This document shows positions 11,202 to 21,325 of a stretch of 39,266 nucleotides of DNA, in pieces (positions within the stretch are counted from its first letter, which is position 1; every line of letters starts with the position of its first letter). Made by a program: the position numbers and the translations under genes. The notes under the pieces were generated by a model. The model worked only from the letters and a program-made list of their open reading frames with translations, was not told the DNA's origin and ran no database searches. Source of the stretch: Hypsibius dujardini (lineage: Eukaryota > Tardigrada > Eutardigrada > Parachela > Hypsibiidae). Where the stretch lies: contig LRSR01008737.1 of NCBI GenBank assembly GCA_001579985.1, positions 1 through 39,266 of the forward strand. Reading direction: 5' to 3'.

Positions 11202-11741
11202 GTCCGAAGTCGTGAGGCCGTCCTCTGATTTAAATTCCCCAATCTAATGCCTATATATTGAGTCCAAACTTTGCTGAATCGGACCATGGAAAATCGAAGA
11301 AAAGTGAAATATCAAAACGGCTCACAACATTCTGATGCAACAGCAATAATTGTTTACGGATGACAAAGCACAAAACACAAATTTCCCACTAGCAGACAAT
11401 GTCGTTGATTTTTTGATTTTGACTTCGAATAACTTTGTGCCAAACAGGAGGTGTGGTCTTGTGGTCGCGTCAAATAAACGTAAACGTAAACGCCAGCCAA
11501 TGAAAATGAGCGGTTTTAATTCGGCGTTTTCCTTGCTGTTACAATTCGATCAAGGTGCGGTGAAATTGGTAGGGAATATGCCTATAAAAATCACGAAATT
11601 CATTTCAGGGGTTCAGCGTGGCCACGCCTTAAACGCCCACCCCCTCAGATGATTTCGAGGGGTCTTGTGTCCGTTTTTCAATCACCTTCCTTCTCATTCC
11701 AAAATTAGGTTCGGTCCCGTTTCCCATTGGGCATTTTGAAA
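11202..11741. promoter_or_regulatory. Shared divergent 5' region of ADCK5 and VPS26
   Basis: The start codons of ADCK5 (- strand) and VPS26 (+ strand) are 540 bp apart and point away from each other, so both promoters and 5' UTRs lie here. I see no convincing TATA box. Inference: a bidirectional promoter of the housekeeping type, or two abutting promoters. Confidence 0.6.
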
Positions 11742-13747
11742 ATGAACTTCCTGGGTTTCGGACAGAATGCGGACATTGAAATCACCCTGGACGATGCGGA
11801 TAAGCGGAAGACAGCGGAGATTCGCGTAGAGGAGAATCGGAAGGAGAAGCTGCTGCTGTACTATGACGGCGAAGGCGTTTCTGGCAAGATTGATATCAAA
11901 CTGAAGAAGTCCGGCGCGAAGCTGGAGCATCATGGGATTAAGGTGGAGTTTATCGGACAAATTGAACTGTATTACGACCGCGGGAATCACTTGGAATTCA
12001 CATCCTTGGTCAAGGAATTAGCAGGTGAGAAAATGATGCGTCTTATATAATCGTTGGTTCAGCGTGGAGACGCTAGCTTGATTGAGTTATTCATTGGCAA
12101 CCACATTAGCGAACTCGCTAACGTTTGATTCTTTGATTGAATGTTATGCTTAATGGTTGCTCCATTTATTGTTTCAGTTGATCAGTAGATTGATTGATTG
12201 ACCGAGTTACTCTTACGCATCTCCTGTGCATTGTCGATTTATTTATCTGTGTTGCTGTGCATTCGACAGCTGTAATAGCTCAAAATGGTTGTAAAGTTCC
12301 TGGCAACAATAAACTTAATATAAACTGAAATAGAAGACATCAATTGCCTAATTATTTTTCCCTTGCGAGAAGGTTGTGAATGAAACCCATGGATTAAATG
12401 GTCGGATGCTCATTGCTTGATTGATTGGCGTATTTCAGTGTGCCTCATGTTTTCTTGTATTTTCTGCTGTTTGATGTTCAGTTAAATTTTCCCTTGATCC
12501 GTTGATCTGTGTTGATTAGCACGGGTTAGTCAGGTGTTATTGTTTTCATACAATTTACTTGTTAATGAATTTGAACTAACTGATTTTGAGGATTGAGTCA
12601 TGTTTTGATGTAAAGCTTGATTTGTTTCTTTAATTTTCATCCCGTTGTTCAGACATTGATGTGAATGTACAAATAGTGTAATACAATAAAAAAATGACTG
12701 TAAATGATCATACCCAAATAATTTTGCTGTTATTTAAAATCGGTAACTACATGTGGTGGGAATGTTTCGGATAAATATGTATTTATACAAACTGACAAAA
12801 TTCGTTTTGCTCAGACAGATATGAATATATTATTTAAAATAATTACTAAATTTTCTAGTACATATCTACATAAATTGCAATGTCTCAATAATGCTTCTGA
12901 AGTAAATGCGCCTCTACTTATTAAATATATATTTAATATAACTCCAATAAATAATTTTACATGCGAAGCAGGGACTCGGCCTTTTGGTGGAAACTGTAAC
13001 CTCGAATTTTTTTTCATGTTGGATTCAGGACCGGGGGACCTCACTCAAAGTTGCTCATTCACCTTCGATTTCCCACAAGTGGAGAAGCCCTACGAAAGCT
13101 ACACCGGCAACAACGTCAAACTCCGCTACTTTATCCGCGTGGTGATTGCGCGGCGCATGTCGGACATTGTCCGCGAGCAGGAGATCATTGTCCACACCCT
13201 CTCCTCGTACCCAGACGTCAACAACAGCATCAAAATGGAGGTCGGCATCGAGGACTGCCTGCACATTGAATTCGAGTACAACAAGAGCAAGTACCACCTC
13301 AAGGACATCATCGTGGGCAAAATCTACTTCCTTCTTGTGCGCATCAAGATCAAGCACATGGAGCTGGCCATCATAAAGCGCGAGCTCAGCGGCAGCACCC
13401 CGTCCCTCTTCCAGGACTCAGAGACTATCGCCAAGTTCGAAATCATGGACGGCGCCCCGGTCAAGGGCGAAAGCATTCCCATCCGGCTCTTCCTCGCCGG
13501 CTACGACATTGCCCCCACGATGAAGGACATCAACAAGAAGTTCTCCGTGCGGTACTTTCTTAACCTTGTTCTGGTGGATGAGGAGGAGCGGCGGTACTTT
13601 AAACAGCAGGAGATTATCCTCTGGCGGAAGGGTGAGAAGCTCCGGAAGGGCCAACCGCCACCAGTGACCAATGCCATGCAGACATATACGGCCACATCGA
13701 CGGTACGAGCGGACCCGCAAGAGGACGCCAGTGATGAGGAGGACTGA
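11742..13747 (+). CDS. VPS26: VPS26, retromer cargo-selective subunit, complete
   Basis: Exons are 11742-12024 and 13029-13747 (TGA), joined in phase 1 across gtgaga/gattcag, giving 333 residues; human VPS26A is 327. The start is the Met of MNFLGFGQ, matching the family N-terminus MSFLG. The arrestin-like fold is recognisable throughout: [24 protein letters not shown] and [14 protein letters not shown] across the splice, then the nearly invariant [59 protein letters not shown] and [14 protein letters not shown]26 binds VPS35 in retromer, which retrieves cargo from endosomes to the Golgi or plasma membrane. The C-terminal 35 or so residues (Pro/Thr-rich, then acidic EDASDEED) are not conserved, as is usual. 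The frame running upstream of 13029 is intron. Shares its 5' region with ADCK5. Confidence 0.97.
12025..13028 (+). other. VPS26 intron with TTGA/TGAT-rich sequence
   Basis: The donor is gtgaga and the acceptor is gattcag. The first half has repeated ttgattga/tgattgat words (for example 12175-12205 and 12418-12430); the second half is AT-rich. No coding signal. Confidence 0.75.
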
Positions 13748-16205
13748 GATGTGGACCGCCGTTTTCTCCTCCGTCTTTGTGACAATTTTCGTCGCCCCCC
13801 GCGTCATGAGTGCCATTTTCCCCGCGCGGTGTGTGATCCACTTCCACACGCCGACAACATTACGGACCGTTTAAGTTCACTTCTTCAGTTTGATAAAAGC
13901 CGAATTGCGGCTTGATTTGTTTGCTTCCATTCATCGTTTGTTTTTTATCTGTTAAATATATCTCCCCTGTTTTTGCCGCCGGATTCCCCTCCTCCCGCGA
14001 CTCGCGTCCTCCACTTCCTCATTCGATTCGATGCGCTCTTTCTCTCGGTTGATTGCTTGATTGCTTGCTCGCACGCACGCACTCGCTGTTACAGAAGTTG
14101 CAGCAGCGCTTTATTTTTCCCTTAACTTATTTTCACCAAAAGATATGTAACTATTCCGGCTGTTATTTTTTGTGATTTTTCGGCTTTAATTGATGCATAC
14201 ATGAACACTGAGCATACAATACTCTGTACCAGCACTAGCGTCATTATTGAGGTCCAGCACGGAAACTATCACATACCAAGAAACTAACTACTATACTAAA
14301 CTACTATACTAGACTATTACACTAGACTACAATAATAAACTATTATACTAAACTATTATACTAATTAGACTACTATATGCTAAGAAGCTATTGGGTCCTC
14401 AGTCATTGGTTGAAATGATGTCACATCGTTAAAGTCTTGACCAGCACAAAGAACCCTTTATCCAACGTTGTACCATGTTGAGAGAGATCTGCCGTTCCAA
14501 AATATTAAAGGGTATTAAAATAACTGATGAAGTTATAATGCAAAATGTGAAGTACGGACGACTCGCGATTCATTCGAAATCAGAATAGAACATATCCGAC
14601 ACGCCTTGTCCACCCTCGTGGTTGCCAACTCTAGCGTAGGACTATTGCCTATTGAGTCCGTGATAGACAAACTGAGAATGCGTGTCCGAGTTAGAAGCTC
14701 CACTGACGTGGCGGAGTTGCGCGCCTATCGTGTCGACCCGCCCCTTCTGCTGTATCTTCGGCAATTCGTCGTCTAGCGGGCATCACGCCCCCTGTCAATC
14801 GCTTTTCACAGCTTTGCCATTTTGAAGAGAGCGCACCAGGGCACACATACAGGCAGTATCCCGGAGATGTTAGCATTTGGAGAGTCGAGAGACGTGACTC
14901 TGCGCAGAGGAAGAACGATCAGGAATGCGAAATTATTTCCCCCACTCTCTTTACTCCCTCTCACTCTCCTGTCCTCTCTCAGAGGTCCTTTCATTCTTCT
15001 GCCTGCTACTCGTACTTTACGCATTTAGTAGGAGCACGATTTCCTCCACATGATCTCGTCAGTTTAGAAGTCAGCACCTCCTAAAAACAACAACCCCCAA
15101 TGCCTCGCATGCTGTTCTGACCACTGGACATTTCCGCGCATCCTCCAGCACACAGACGTCCAGGATAATCAACGACAGGTTTTGTAATGCCGTTCTAAAT
15201 CATAAATATCGACTTTTTATTACTATGATCATTCGAATTGCACTTGCAGGTGTAGTGGAATCTGCTCGTTCATTATAAAGTCTTTGCTTGACCATTGCTC
15301 CGTGACATGCGCTGGGATTTGATTTGACCGACCACTTACTCAGCCCGTTTGGCGACCATGCCGGCTGATTTCCCTGTATAAGGCTCACAGTTCTACGAAA
15401 ATTCTTCCACAATGCTGGTCGCATAATCTGATGCTGAATGCCGAGACAACTCGTGCGACGGCGGAAGAAGACAGTTATGCAACGGTAAGAGTACCCCTGC
15501 AGACCCTTCGCTTGATTGATCTTTCAATGCGGGCTTGCAGTCGGATTGCCCTCTTGATTTATTGATCGATGATTGGATTAGCCTGCTGATTGATTGATTA
15601 CTAAAGCGACTGTAGAGTATGGACTCTTTTAGCTGGAAGTAGCCGAAACATTTTCGCCGTGATTAATGTCCGGCAATAAGTGCACATTTAGGGAGACATC
15701 ATTTTCTGTCTTTGTGTGTGGCAAACGAGACTGACGATTAATAACGCGAGCGGGGGACTGGTAAGAAAAAAGAGATATAGCCCTGTCTGTCAGGACGATA
15801 TTTCTGCTCCGTTTACCCCTGCGCTAACCAAACTTGACAGACACCACCCACGCTTTTTGATTTCCGATAATTCCAAAATAAATTTCCGTCCCTGTGAACG
15901 GGACGAATCGCGGGTTGTGCTGTGTACAGAAGTGCGACGCCGGGCTCCCTGGATCGAAAGCCGACGCGGGGGGCTGGGTGCTTTTAAGCGGTTAATCGGA
16001 TTTCCCTGTCACAGCTTTCCTTCTTCCTGCATATACTATAATGCTAGAGCATATTTTTCATTCGCAATGTGCGTTATTACGTGGAGTTTCGGAAATTGGA
16101 TTCCACGCTGAATTACTTGCGTATTGCATTGTTATAAGACGTCGCTTTAGACTTATAAAGGTGGTTTCTAGAAAGATACTAAACGACGGGTACCACGCCA
16201 TGGTC
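13748..16205. other. Spacer downstream of VPS26
   Basis: It contains T-rich sequence, an ACTAT/TACTA-type degenerate repeat (14281-14375) with an AATAAA at 14334 that could end VPS26, and long frames at 14691-14876 (-) and 15716-16111 (+) with no recognisable product. TTGA words occur at 15505-15600. I assign no gene. Confidence 0.5.
14281..14375. repeat. Degenerate ACTATACTA repeat
   Basis: Short units such as aactactatact and agactattacact recur about eight times with substitutions in the DNA downstream of VPS26. Confidence 0.75.
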
Positions 16206-16309
16206 CTAAACGTTTAATGCATGGTATATAGTTCTGGCGCGCTCGTACAGCTCTCTCTCCTCGTCGTCCTGTATGGTGAATACTTTGCCGTAATCGCTGG
16301 GTAATTGAT
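16206..16309 (-). CDS. Candidate terminal exon, gene unknown
   Basis: On the - strand a T-rich acceptor (ccctttttag) precedes an open frame with good codon balance: QLPSDYGKVFTIQDDEER, then ELYERARTIYHALNV and TAG. It begins with two bases completing a codon. The acidic, helical look and the clean acceptor argue for a real last exon, but I cannot identify the protein or link it to an upstream exon with certainty. Confidence 0.4.
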
Positions 16310-16535
16310 CTAAAAAGGGATAATATGTAGATCAGTCGTCAACTTAATGGAGGCAATTAGCATATCATGAGAAGAGCGCGCGAGTACTAGTGTGTGGGGT
16401 ACGCGCCGCACGCGCCAGAATTAACCATCATCACCGGCGACCCATGACTTGCTGTCGACGGCAGAGTCCGTTTGCGTAGTATTGAATTTTAAATTTGTTT
16501 GCAACTCGGGGGAACGGCAGACGTACTGACAGGAA

Positions 16536-16606
16536 GGTAGATAGGCAGGCAAATGGTGAGGCAAGCAGGCAAACCGACAGACAGACCGAGAGACAGAGAG
16601 ACAGAC

Positions 16607-16675
<69 letters not shown>

Positions 16676-16735
16676 GCAGACAGGCAGGCAGGCAGGCAGG
16701 CAGGCCGACAGGCAGGCAGGCAAGCAGGTTCATCG
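16536..16735 (+). repeat. (GACA)n then (GGCA)n array
   Basis: At least 14 perfect gaca units (about 16610-16675) switch sharply to perfect ggca/caggcagg units (16680-16712). Frames through it on either strand are low-complexity. Confidence 0.97.
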
Positions 16736-17167
16736 GCCTATGAGGACTTGATGGTTAAGGGATTTCCGTCTGTACGATCGACCTTGCCCACTGCGCCAAC
16801 GTTTTTCACCCCAGCGCTAAAAGCCGTGCAAGTCACCCACCACCAATTAGGAGTCGATTAGGAACCTCACAGAGTTCCCTGTCAGCTTCGATTATGACGT
16901 AACAAGCTGGTTGATGGATCTTGAACCGATTTGATCTGACAAACTTTGAAGTATCGCCGGCTGCAGTTACAGTCGTTAGTTCTGGGCTGCATGGCAGCAT
17001 GCGTCAAAAGTATCTTGATCGCATGTATGTGGTAAGTGTAATCTTGTAGTGGCTAGCAGAAGCACAATCCCATCCCGAGGTACTTTGTTTCTGACAAGGC
17101 ATTCATATGTCGATGTGCGTCTGACTTGTGAACCGGCACACATGTTCACGTTCATCTGTAGTATGTC

Positions 17168-17203
17168 TTTTTTTCTCCCTGTCTCCCTGTCTCCCTGTCT
17201 CCC

Positions 17204-17238
<35 letters not shown>

Positions 17239-17345
17239 TCGTCCGTCTGTCCGTTTGTTTAAGTGCGTGTCTGTATGTCTAACTGTGCGACTGTGTGTCT
17301 ATCAGTCTTTATGTCTGTCAGTTTGCCTGGTGGTCTGTGAATGTC
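17168..17345 (+). repeat. (TGTC)n array preceded by CTCCCTGT units
   Basis: Four ctccctgt units (about 17175-17203) pass into ten or so gtct units and then degenerate ctgt words. Confidence 0.95.
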
Positions 17346-17397
17346 TGCCTGCCTGCCATATAGCTGACCAATGGCTGGTGCCATTCGTCATGTTCAC

Positions 17398-17487
17398 TCA
17401 TCGCTGGTTCTCTTCCGCTTGTAACGTCTTCTTCCGCTCCTTAATGACATCACCGAGGCGGAAGCGATCATTACCCAAGTACGCTCG
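17398..17487 (-). CDS. Candidate exon, gene unknown
   Basis: On the - strand the acceptor gcgcaccag precedes a 29-residue basic frame (RAYLGNDRFRLGDVIKERKK, then TLQAEENQR and TGA). Composition and codon choice look coding, but no family is recognised. It may instead be spliced out at an internal GT. It lies between oppositely oriented arrays. Confidence 0.3.
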   Translation of the reverse strand, partial: RAYLGNDRFRLGDVIKERKKTLQAEENQR

Positions 17488-17838
17488 CTGGTGCGCAAAA
17501 CATGAAAAAAGAAAGCGCGGGAGGGAAACAGTTGATTGAGTTAGGACGTTTCGTTCCTTTAATCAAGCAAATGATTGCATATCTCCGAGCGGGTCTCGCA
17601 GATCCGATCCTAAATCCGTTAAGTTACTTTACAGTATACATCCACAAGCATAGTACGTTAGCCCCACTACGCTGCTTGTCTTCCACTTTTTCGTTCCCCT
17701 TTCTGGTGTGGCACCAGAGATTCAGAATCCATCCAGGCGCGGGTTCCCAGTGAAGGGAACACAAGCGATGCTCAAACCAGGCACGCACGCACATTCACAG
17801 TTCCACACACCAGATCACACATTCACACACACACACAC

Positions 17839-17988
17839 CAGAGATCCCCTAAAAACGACCCATCGTTTCGCATCCCATTTCCGGTGTAGATCAATGAATG
17901 CTCCAGGAATAGCCCGCCAGACTTTGGCCGCGCCTCGCTGCTGCATGCCACGTTGCGTGTCCGCCAACGTACAGGCATGGGTCGCAAT
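17839..17988 (-). CDS. Candidate exon, gene unknown
   Basis: On the - strand the acceptor agcacttgcag at 17989 precedes a 50-codon open frame (IATHACTLADTQRGMQQRGA, KVWRAIPGAFIDLHRKW) ending at a possible gtgtgt donor. All three frames are fairly open in this GC-rich patch, so the frame is a judgement. No family is recognised. Confidence 0.3.
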
Positions 17989-18026
17989 CTGCAAGTGCTC
18001 TCTCCGAAAATAACATCAGACGTCGT

Positions 18027-18179
18027 CACAGACAGACAGGAACAGGACGGAAGTGAAAATCAGGAGACGATCCGGAGATGCGACCCAGGAAAGCAGACAG
18101 GGAGACAGATCGACCACCAGACACGGAGACAAATAGAAAGACAGACAGATAGACAGGCAGACAGGCAGACTGGCAGAGC

Positions 18180-18235
<56 letters not shown>

Positions 18236-18243
18236 CAAACAGA
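18027..18243 (+). repeat. (GACA)n array
   Basis: Interrupted gacagaca/ggcagaca units end in about 14 perfect gaca units at 18180-18236. A short second patch occurs at 18807-18845. Confidence 0.95.
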
Positions 18244-19360
18244 CTGGATCTGCTTACTTCACTTTGAACAGACTACAACAGTTTCCCTCCTCAGCGATCG
18301 ATGCCGCTTGCGATACCGGCGTCGCTCTCCCCCACACTCCCCGGCACACTTCAACTCTCCTTATTTTTAATCAAGCTACTCAAATATTATCGCTGGAGAT
18401 GTTCCTGCGATCCGTCAAAGGGACTTTACCAGTGTGTATGTGCACTGACATTCGGGGGCCGGAGTCCCCTCTCCTTTGTCACGAAACATCCACTCGGTGT
18501 CGTAACGTGTCTATAGAACTCTGTTTTAACTCTTCAGCACTACATACTACAACGTATTACGAACCCACAAGACACACGCCCGAGCCCTGGAATGGGCCTC
18601 CACCGAACACTGCGCCGCATATGGGGCTACTTACTAAGTCCCTGCGCGTTGCTGAATGGCTCTAAACGAAATTAGCCCACTTTTCCACGCTGCTGCGAAA
18701 ATTTTTTCCCCATCCAGCAGAGAGGAGAGAGAGAGAGAGAGCGGAAAGGAACAGAACATCTTTAACCAGACTCGAGAGAGCGTAAATTTAATTGTCAAAT
18801 TCCCATACAGACACAACAGACAGACAGGCAGACAGACACAGACACGGTTTTTGTATTGGTTAGTTGAAGAACCGGTGACAGATGTTTATGCAGTTTGAAA
18901 TTCCCTCCACGTTCCCCTCTGCTCTTCTTCCCGTCGTCGAGTTCGCGCTGTGTGCGCCGGCTCTAATGGAGCATAAAGACCTTTATTGTCTCTTCATGCA
19001 GCAGCCGTGGCATTCATTGGCACGGGAGAAGGAAGGAAAGAACCGCTGAACCGTGCGTTCTCTGGACTGGCCGTATATACTGACATGTACATATAGGAGT
19101 ATATAGGGCTATATATTGATTTATTCATCCCGCGCTTCGTTTCTTTTCTTACGACAGATCTTACACACTTTAACCGTGGTGGGCGAACAAACCCCGCGAA
19201 AGAACGAAATTTTTGACAGGAAGGCGGAAGATCGATGGGGATTTAAACAAGGGATAAGCGGGCGGCAAGGCGGGCATGCCGCGCACAACTACTGTAGGAC
19301 CCAAGGAAGGAGAGTTTATTTTGAGCGTTTGTGTATGTGTGCTCGCTTTATTTGTTGCAG

Positions 19361-19433
19361 ACCCCGTCCGGAAGTGGGTCTCCATCCTGATCCGTTATCT
19401 GAGCATCAGTCTTATGGACTCTTTTTCTGCACG
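19361..19433 (+). CDS. Possible upstream exon of the Dispatched gene
   Basis: A strong acceptor (tttgttgcag) and a gtgaat donor bound a 73-nt segment. Read with two leading bases it gives PVRKWVSILIRYLSISLMDS and FSA. It ends with two bases of a codon, which fits the single leading base of the first recognised Dispatched exon at 21326. I cannot align it with the poorly conserved Dispatched N-terminus, so this is only a phase match. Confidence 0.2.
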
Positions 19434-19499
19434 GTGAATGGAGTTTTGTCTGTGTCTCTTGGTCTTGACAAACCCTTAACAATGTGTCTTGCAAATATC

Positions 19500-19740
19500 G
19501 AGCTTGTCTCTTGGTGTCTGTCTGTCTGCCTGTGTATGTCAGTCTATTCTTTATCTATTTTCGTTCTGCCTTCGTTTTTTTGCTTGTCTGTTTGTCTGTA
19601 TGTATGTTTGCCTGTCTGTCTGTCTGTCCGTCTATGTATCTGTGTCGACGTGTCTCTCTGTCTGCGTCTGTCTGTCTCTGTCTGTCTGTCTGTCTCTCTG
19701 TCTGTCTCTCTGTCTGTCTGTCTCTCGTTTGTCTGCCTAT
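19500..19740 (+). repeat. TGTC array, degenerate
   Basis: Units of ctgtctgcctgt, gtctgtat and tctctgtc, densest at 19660-19735. Confidence 0.95.
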
Positions 19741-19767
19741 TGAATTTTTCATCCGTCTCGTTCTTAC

Positions 19768-19825
19768 CGACTGATCGAGTGACTGGCTCAGCAGTAGCTG
19801 GCTCACTCATCGGTTCATCTCTCGG
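19768..19825 (-). CDS. Candidate short exon, gene unknown
   Basis: On the - strand the acceptor tttgcccaaag and the strong donor gtaaga bound 58 nt encoding PRDEPMSEPATAEPVTRSV. Its entry phase matches the exit phase of the candidate exon at 20629-20787. Support is limited to splice sites and composition. Confidence 0.25.
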
Positions 19826-20628
19826 CTTTGGGCAAAGGTATTCAGTAGCGGGGCTCATAAAATGTAGAAAAGCGGTAAAAACAATTCCAATACTGCGGAT
19901 CGCATCGATATTCAGTATCATGTTGGTCTAGAACCGTGTATGAAATTTCCAATCCTACGTCTTTTTTCGTGTGATGAGGCTCTCTGTCTGCTCTCTGTGC
20001 CTGTCACTCGACTTGTTTGTTTGTTTGTTTGTTTGTTTATTTGTCCTTTATCAAGCTTGACTCATGTCCGCGGCTTCGGAATCTCACTGTTATTTCGGAA
20101 TTTTTGTCTATCGTCTGCCCTTCCAACGTGCGTTCCAGAATCCGTGACGTCGTTGTGACTATTTGGTCTTTCTTCTGGGCTATATGTGTGTCTGCCTAAG
20201 TAAACGCTGTAACGGTTGATATTCATATCGGTAAACATCTTCAGACATAGTGCTTTGGTCATGCATACATGACCCCCCCCCCCGCACATTGATTCATCAA
20301 CCACATGGCTGACGCTTTGTTGGGGGCTTGACCTTTTAATTTCCGCACAGAGACAGACAGCACGATTATATATAAATGTAATTCGAAGAAGTGTGGACAC
20401 AAGAAAAGTTTACGTGTGGAACTTTATATTGGCCAGAGATGGGAGTTGTGCCAGTGTGTCTGTGTGTCTGCGCCTGTGTGGAGAGAGATCGTGGAATAAT
20501 TAGATTGATTATTTCGCACTGGACGTTTACACTGGAATCTCCCGTCCCTCCGGGGATCCGCACGGAGCACTCACTGCGAAGTGACTTGATAAACCCCAAG
20601 GGGTCTGACACGATAGGAACGTAATTAC

Positions 20629-20787
20629 TAGATGGCCATGAGATGCGTTCCGCTTATGGGAGCACCAGCTGGATCGCTCCATCGGCGACGACGGGGCGTG
20701 CGTTTTGATGTGCTCCTCGCAGTTGTACACAAGCTCGCGTGGATCAGCCGCGGATGTGTCTGTCAAACTCGACAACTTCAAATTTCG
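20629..20787 (-). CDS. Candidate exon, gene unknown
   Basis: On the - strand a ctctctct tract and the acceptor cgaaattcag precede 53 in-frame codons starting RNLKLSSLTDTSAADPRELV and containing CEEHIKTHAPSS, with a gtaatt donor. Codon use resembles the confirmed exons of the window. No family is recognised. Confidence 0.35.
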
Positions 20788-20837
20788 CTGAATTTCGAAC
20801 ACATTAGAGAGAGAGAATTGCATGGTATCGGATAACA

Positions 20838-20985
20838 GAAATACAGACATGCATGCAGACAGACAGACAGACAGGCAGGCAGGCAGACGGACAGGCAGAC
20901 GGACAGGCAGAGCAGACAGGCAGATAGAAAGACGGACGGACGGACAAGACATATGAATAGACAGACAGACAGGCAGTTAGACATG
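20838..20985 (+). repeat. GACA/GGCA array
   Basis: Units of gacagaca, ggcaggca, gacggaca and gaatagaca. It lies about 340 bp upstream of the first recognised Dispatched exon. Confidence 0.95.
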
Positions 20986-21325
20986 CAAATCGATTGATAG
21001 ATGGACGGAAATCAAATGCGGATGCAAAAATATTCACTCCATTCCAAAATGCAATATCCTATTGTAAATACGCACACGTTTTATAGTGCTAATTTATATA
21101 TGTATTTGCTCTTTACCACTCGCCTTCCATTTACTCCATCAATTTAATCGCACTTTATTACTTATCTATAAAACAACCTAAGCTGTATCAGTCTCGGCTT
21201 TGAGATTGCTACTTTATGGCGGCGCGTAGGATTCCCGTTGCGTCCGTTTGGTTCATACATGATAAAAGTATAATAATCCCATAATGGAGTTCCATGATGA
21301 TGATTCCACTCCCTTTTGTTTGCAG

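Noticed and set aside
12821-13028. N-terminal extension of the second VPS26 exon
   Set aside because: It is AT-rich and lacks similarity to VPS26. A good acceptor at 13027-13028 restores the conserved [14 protein letters not shown] junction.
14540-14777. Open + strand frame of about 80 codons (contains LSTLVVANSSVGLLPIES)
   Set aside because: No convincing acceptor or initiator and no family. Chance frames of this length are expected in a window this size.
15716-16111. 131-residue + strand frame
   Set aside because: No domain, signal peptide or family is recognisable and the composition is unlike the confirmed exons. It is treated as a chance frame.
16421-16743. Long frames of repeated Cys-Leu-Ser-Val or Arg-Gln-Thr-Asp residues, here and at 955-1560, 4005-4354, 9375-9750, 19484-19806, 28688-29042 and elsewhere
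   Set aside because: They are translations of tetra- or hexanucleotide arrays, which stay open in several frames at once. They have no unique sequence and often overlap introns of real genes.
20273-20285. C runs here, near 3440 and near 28014
   Set aside because: Simple homopolymers with no pairing G-rich partner nearby; no structural or regulatory role can be supported.
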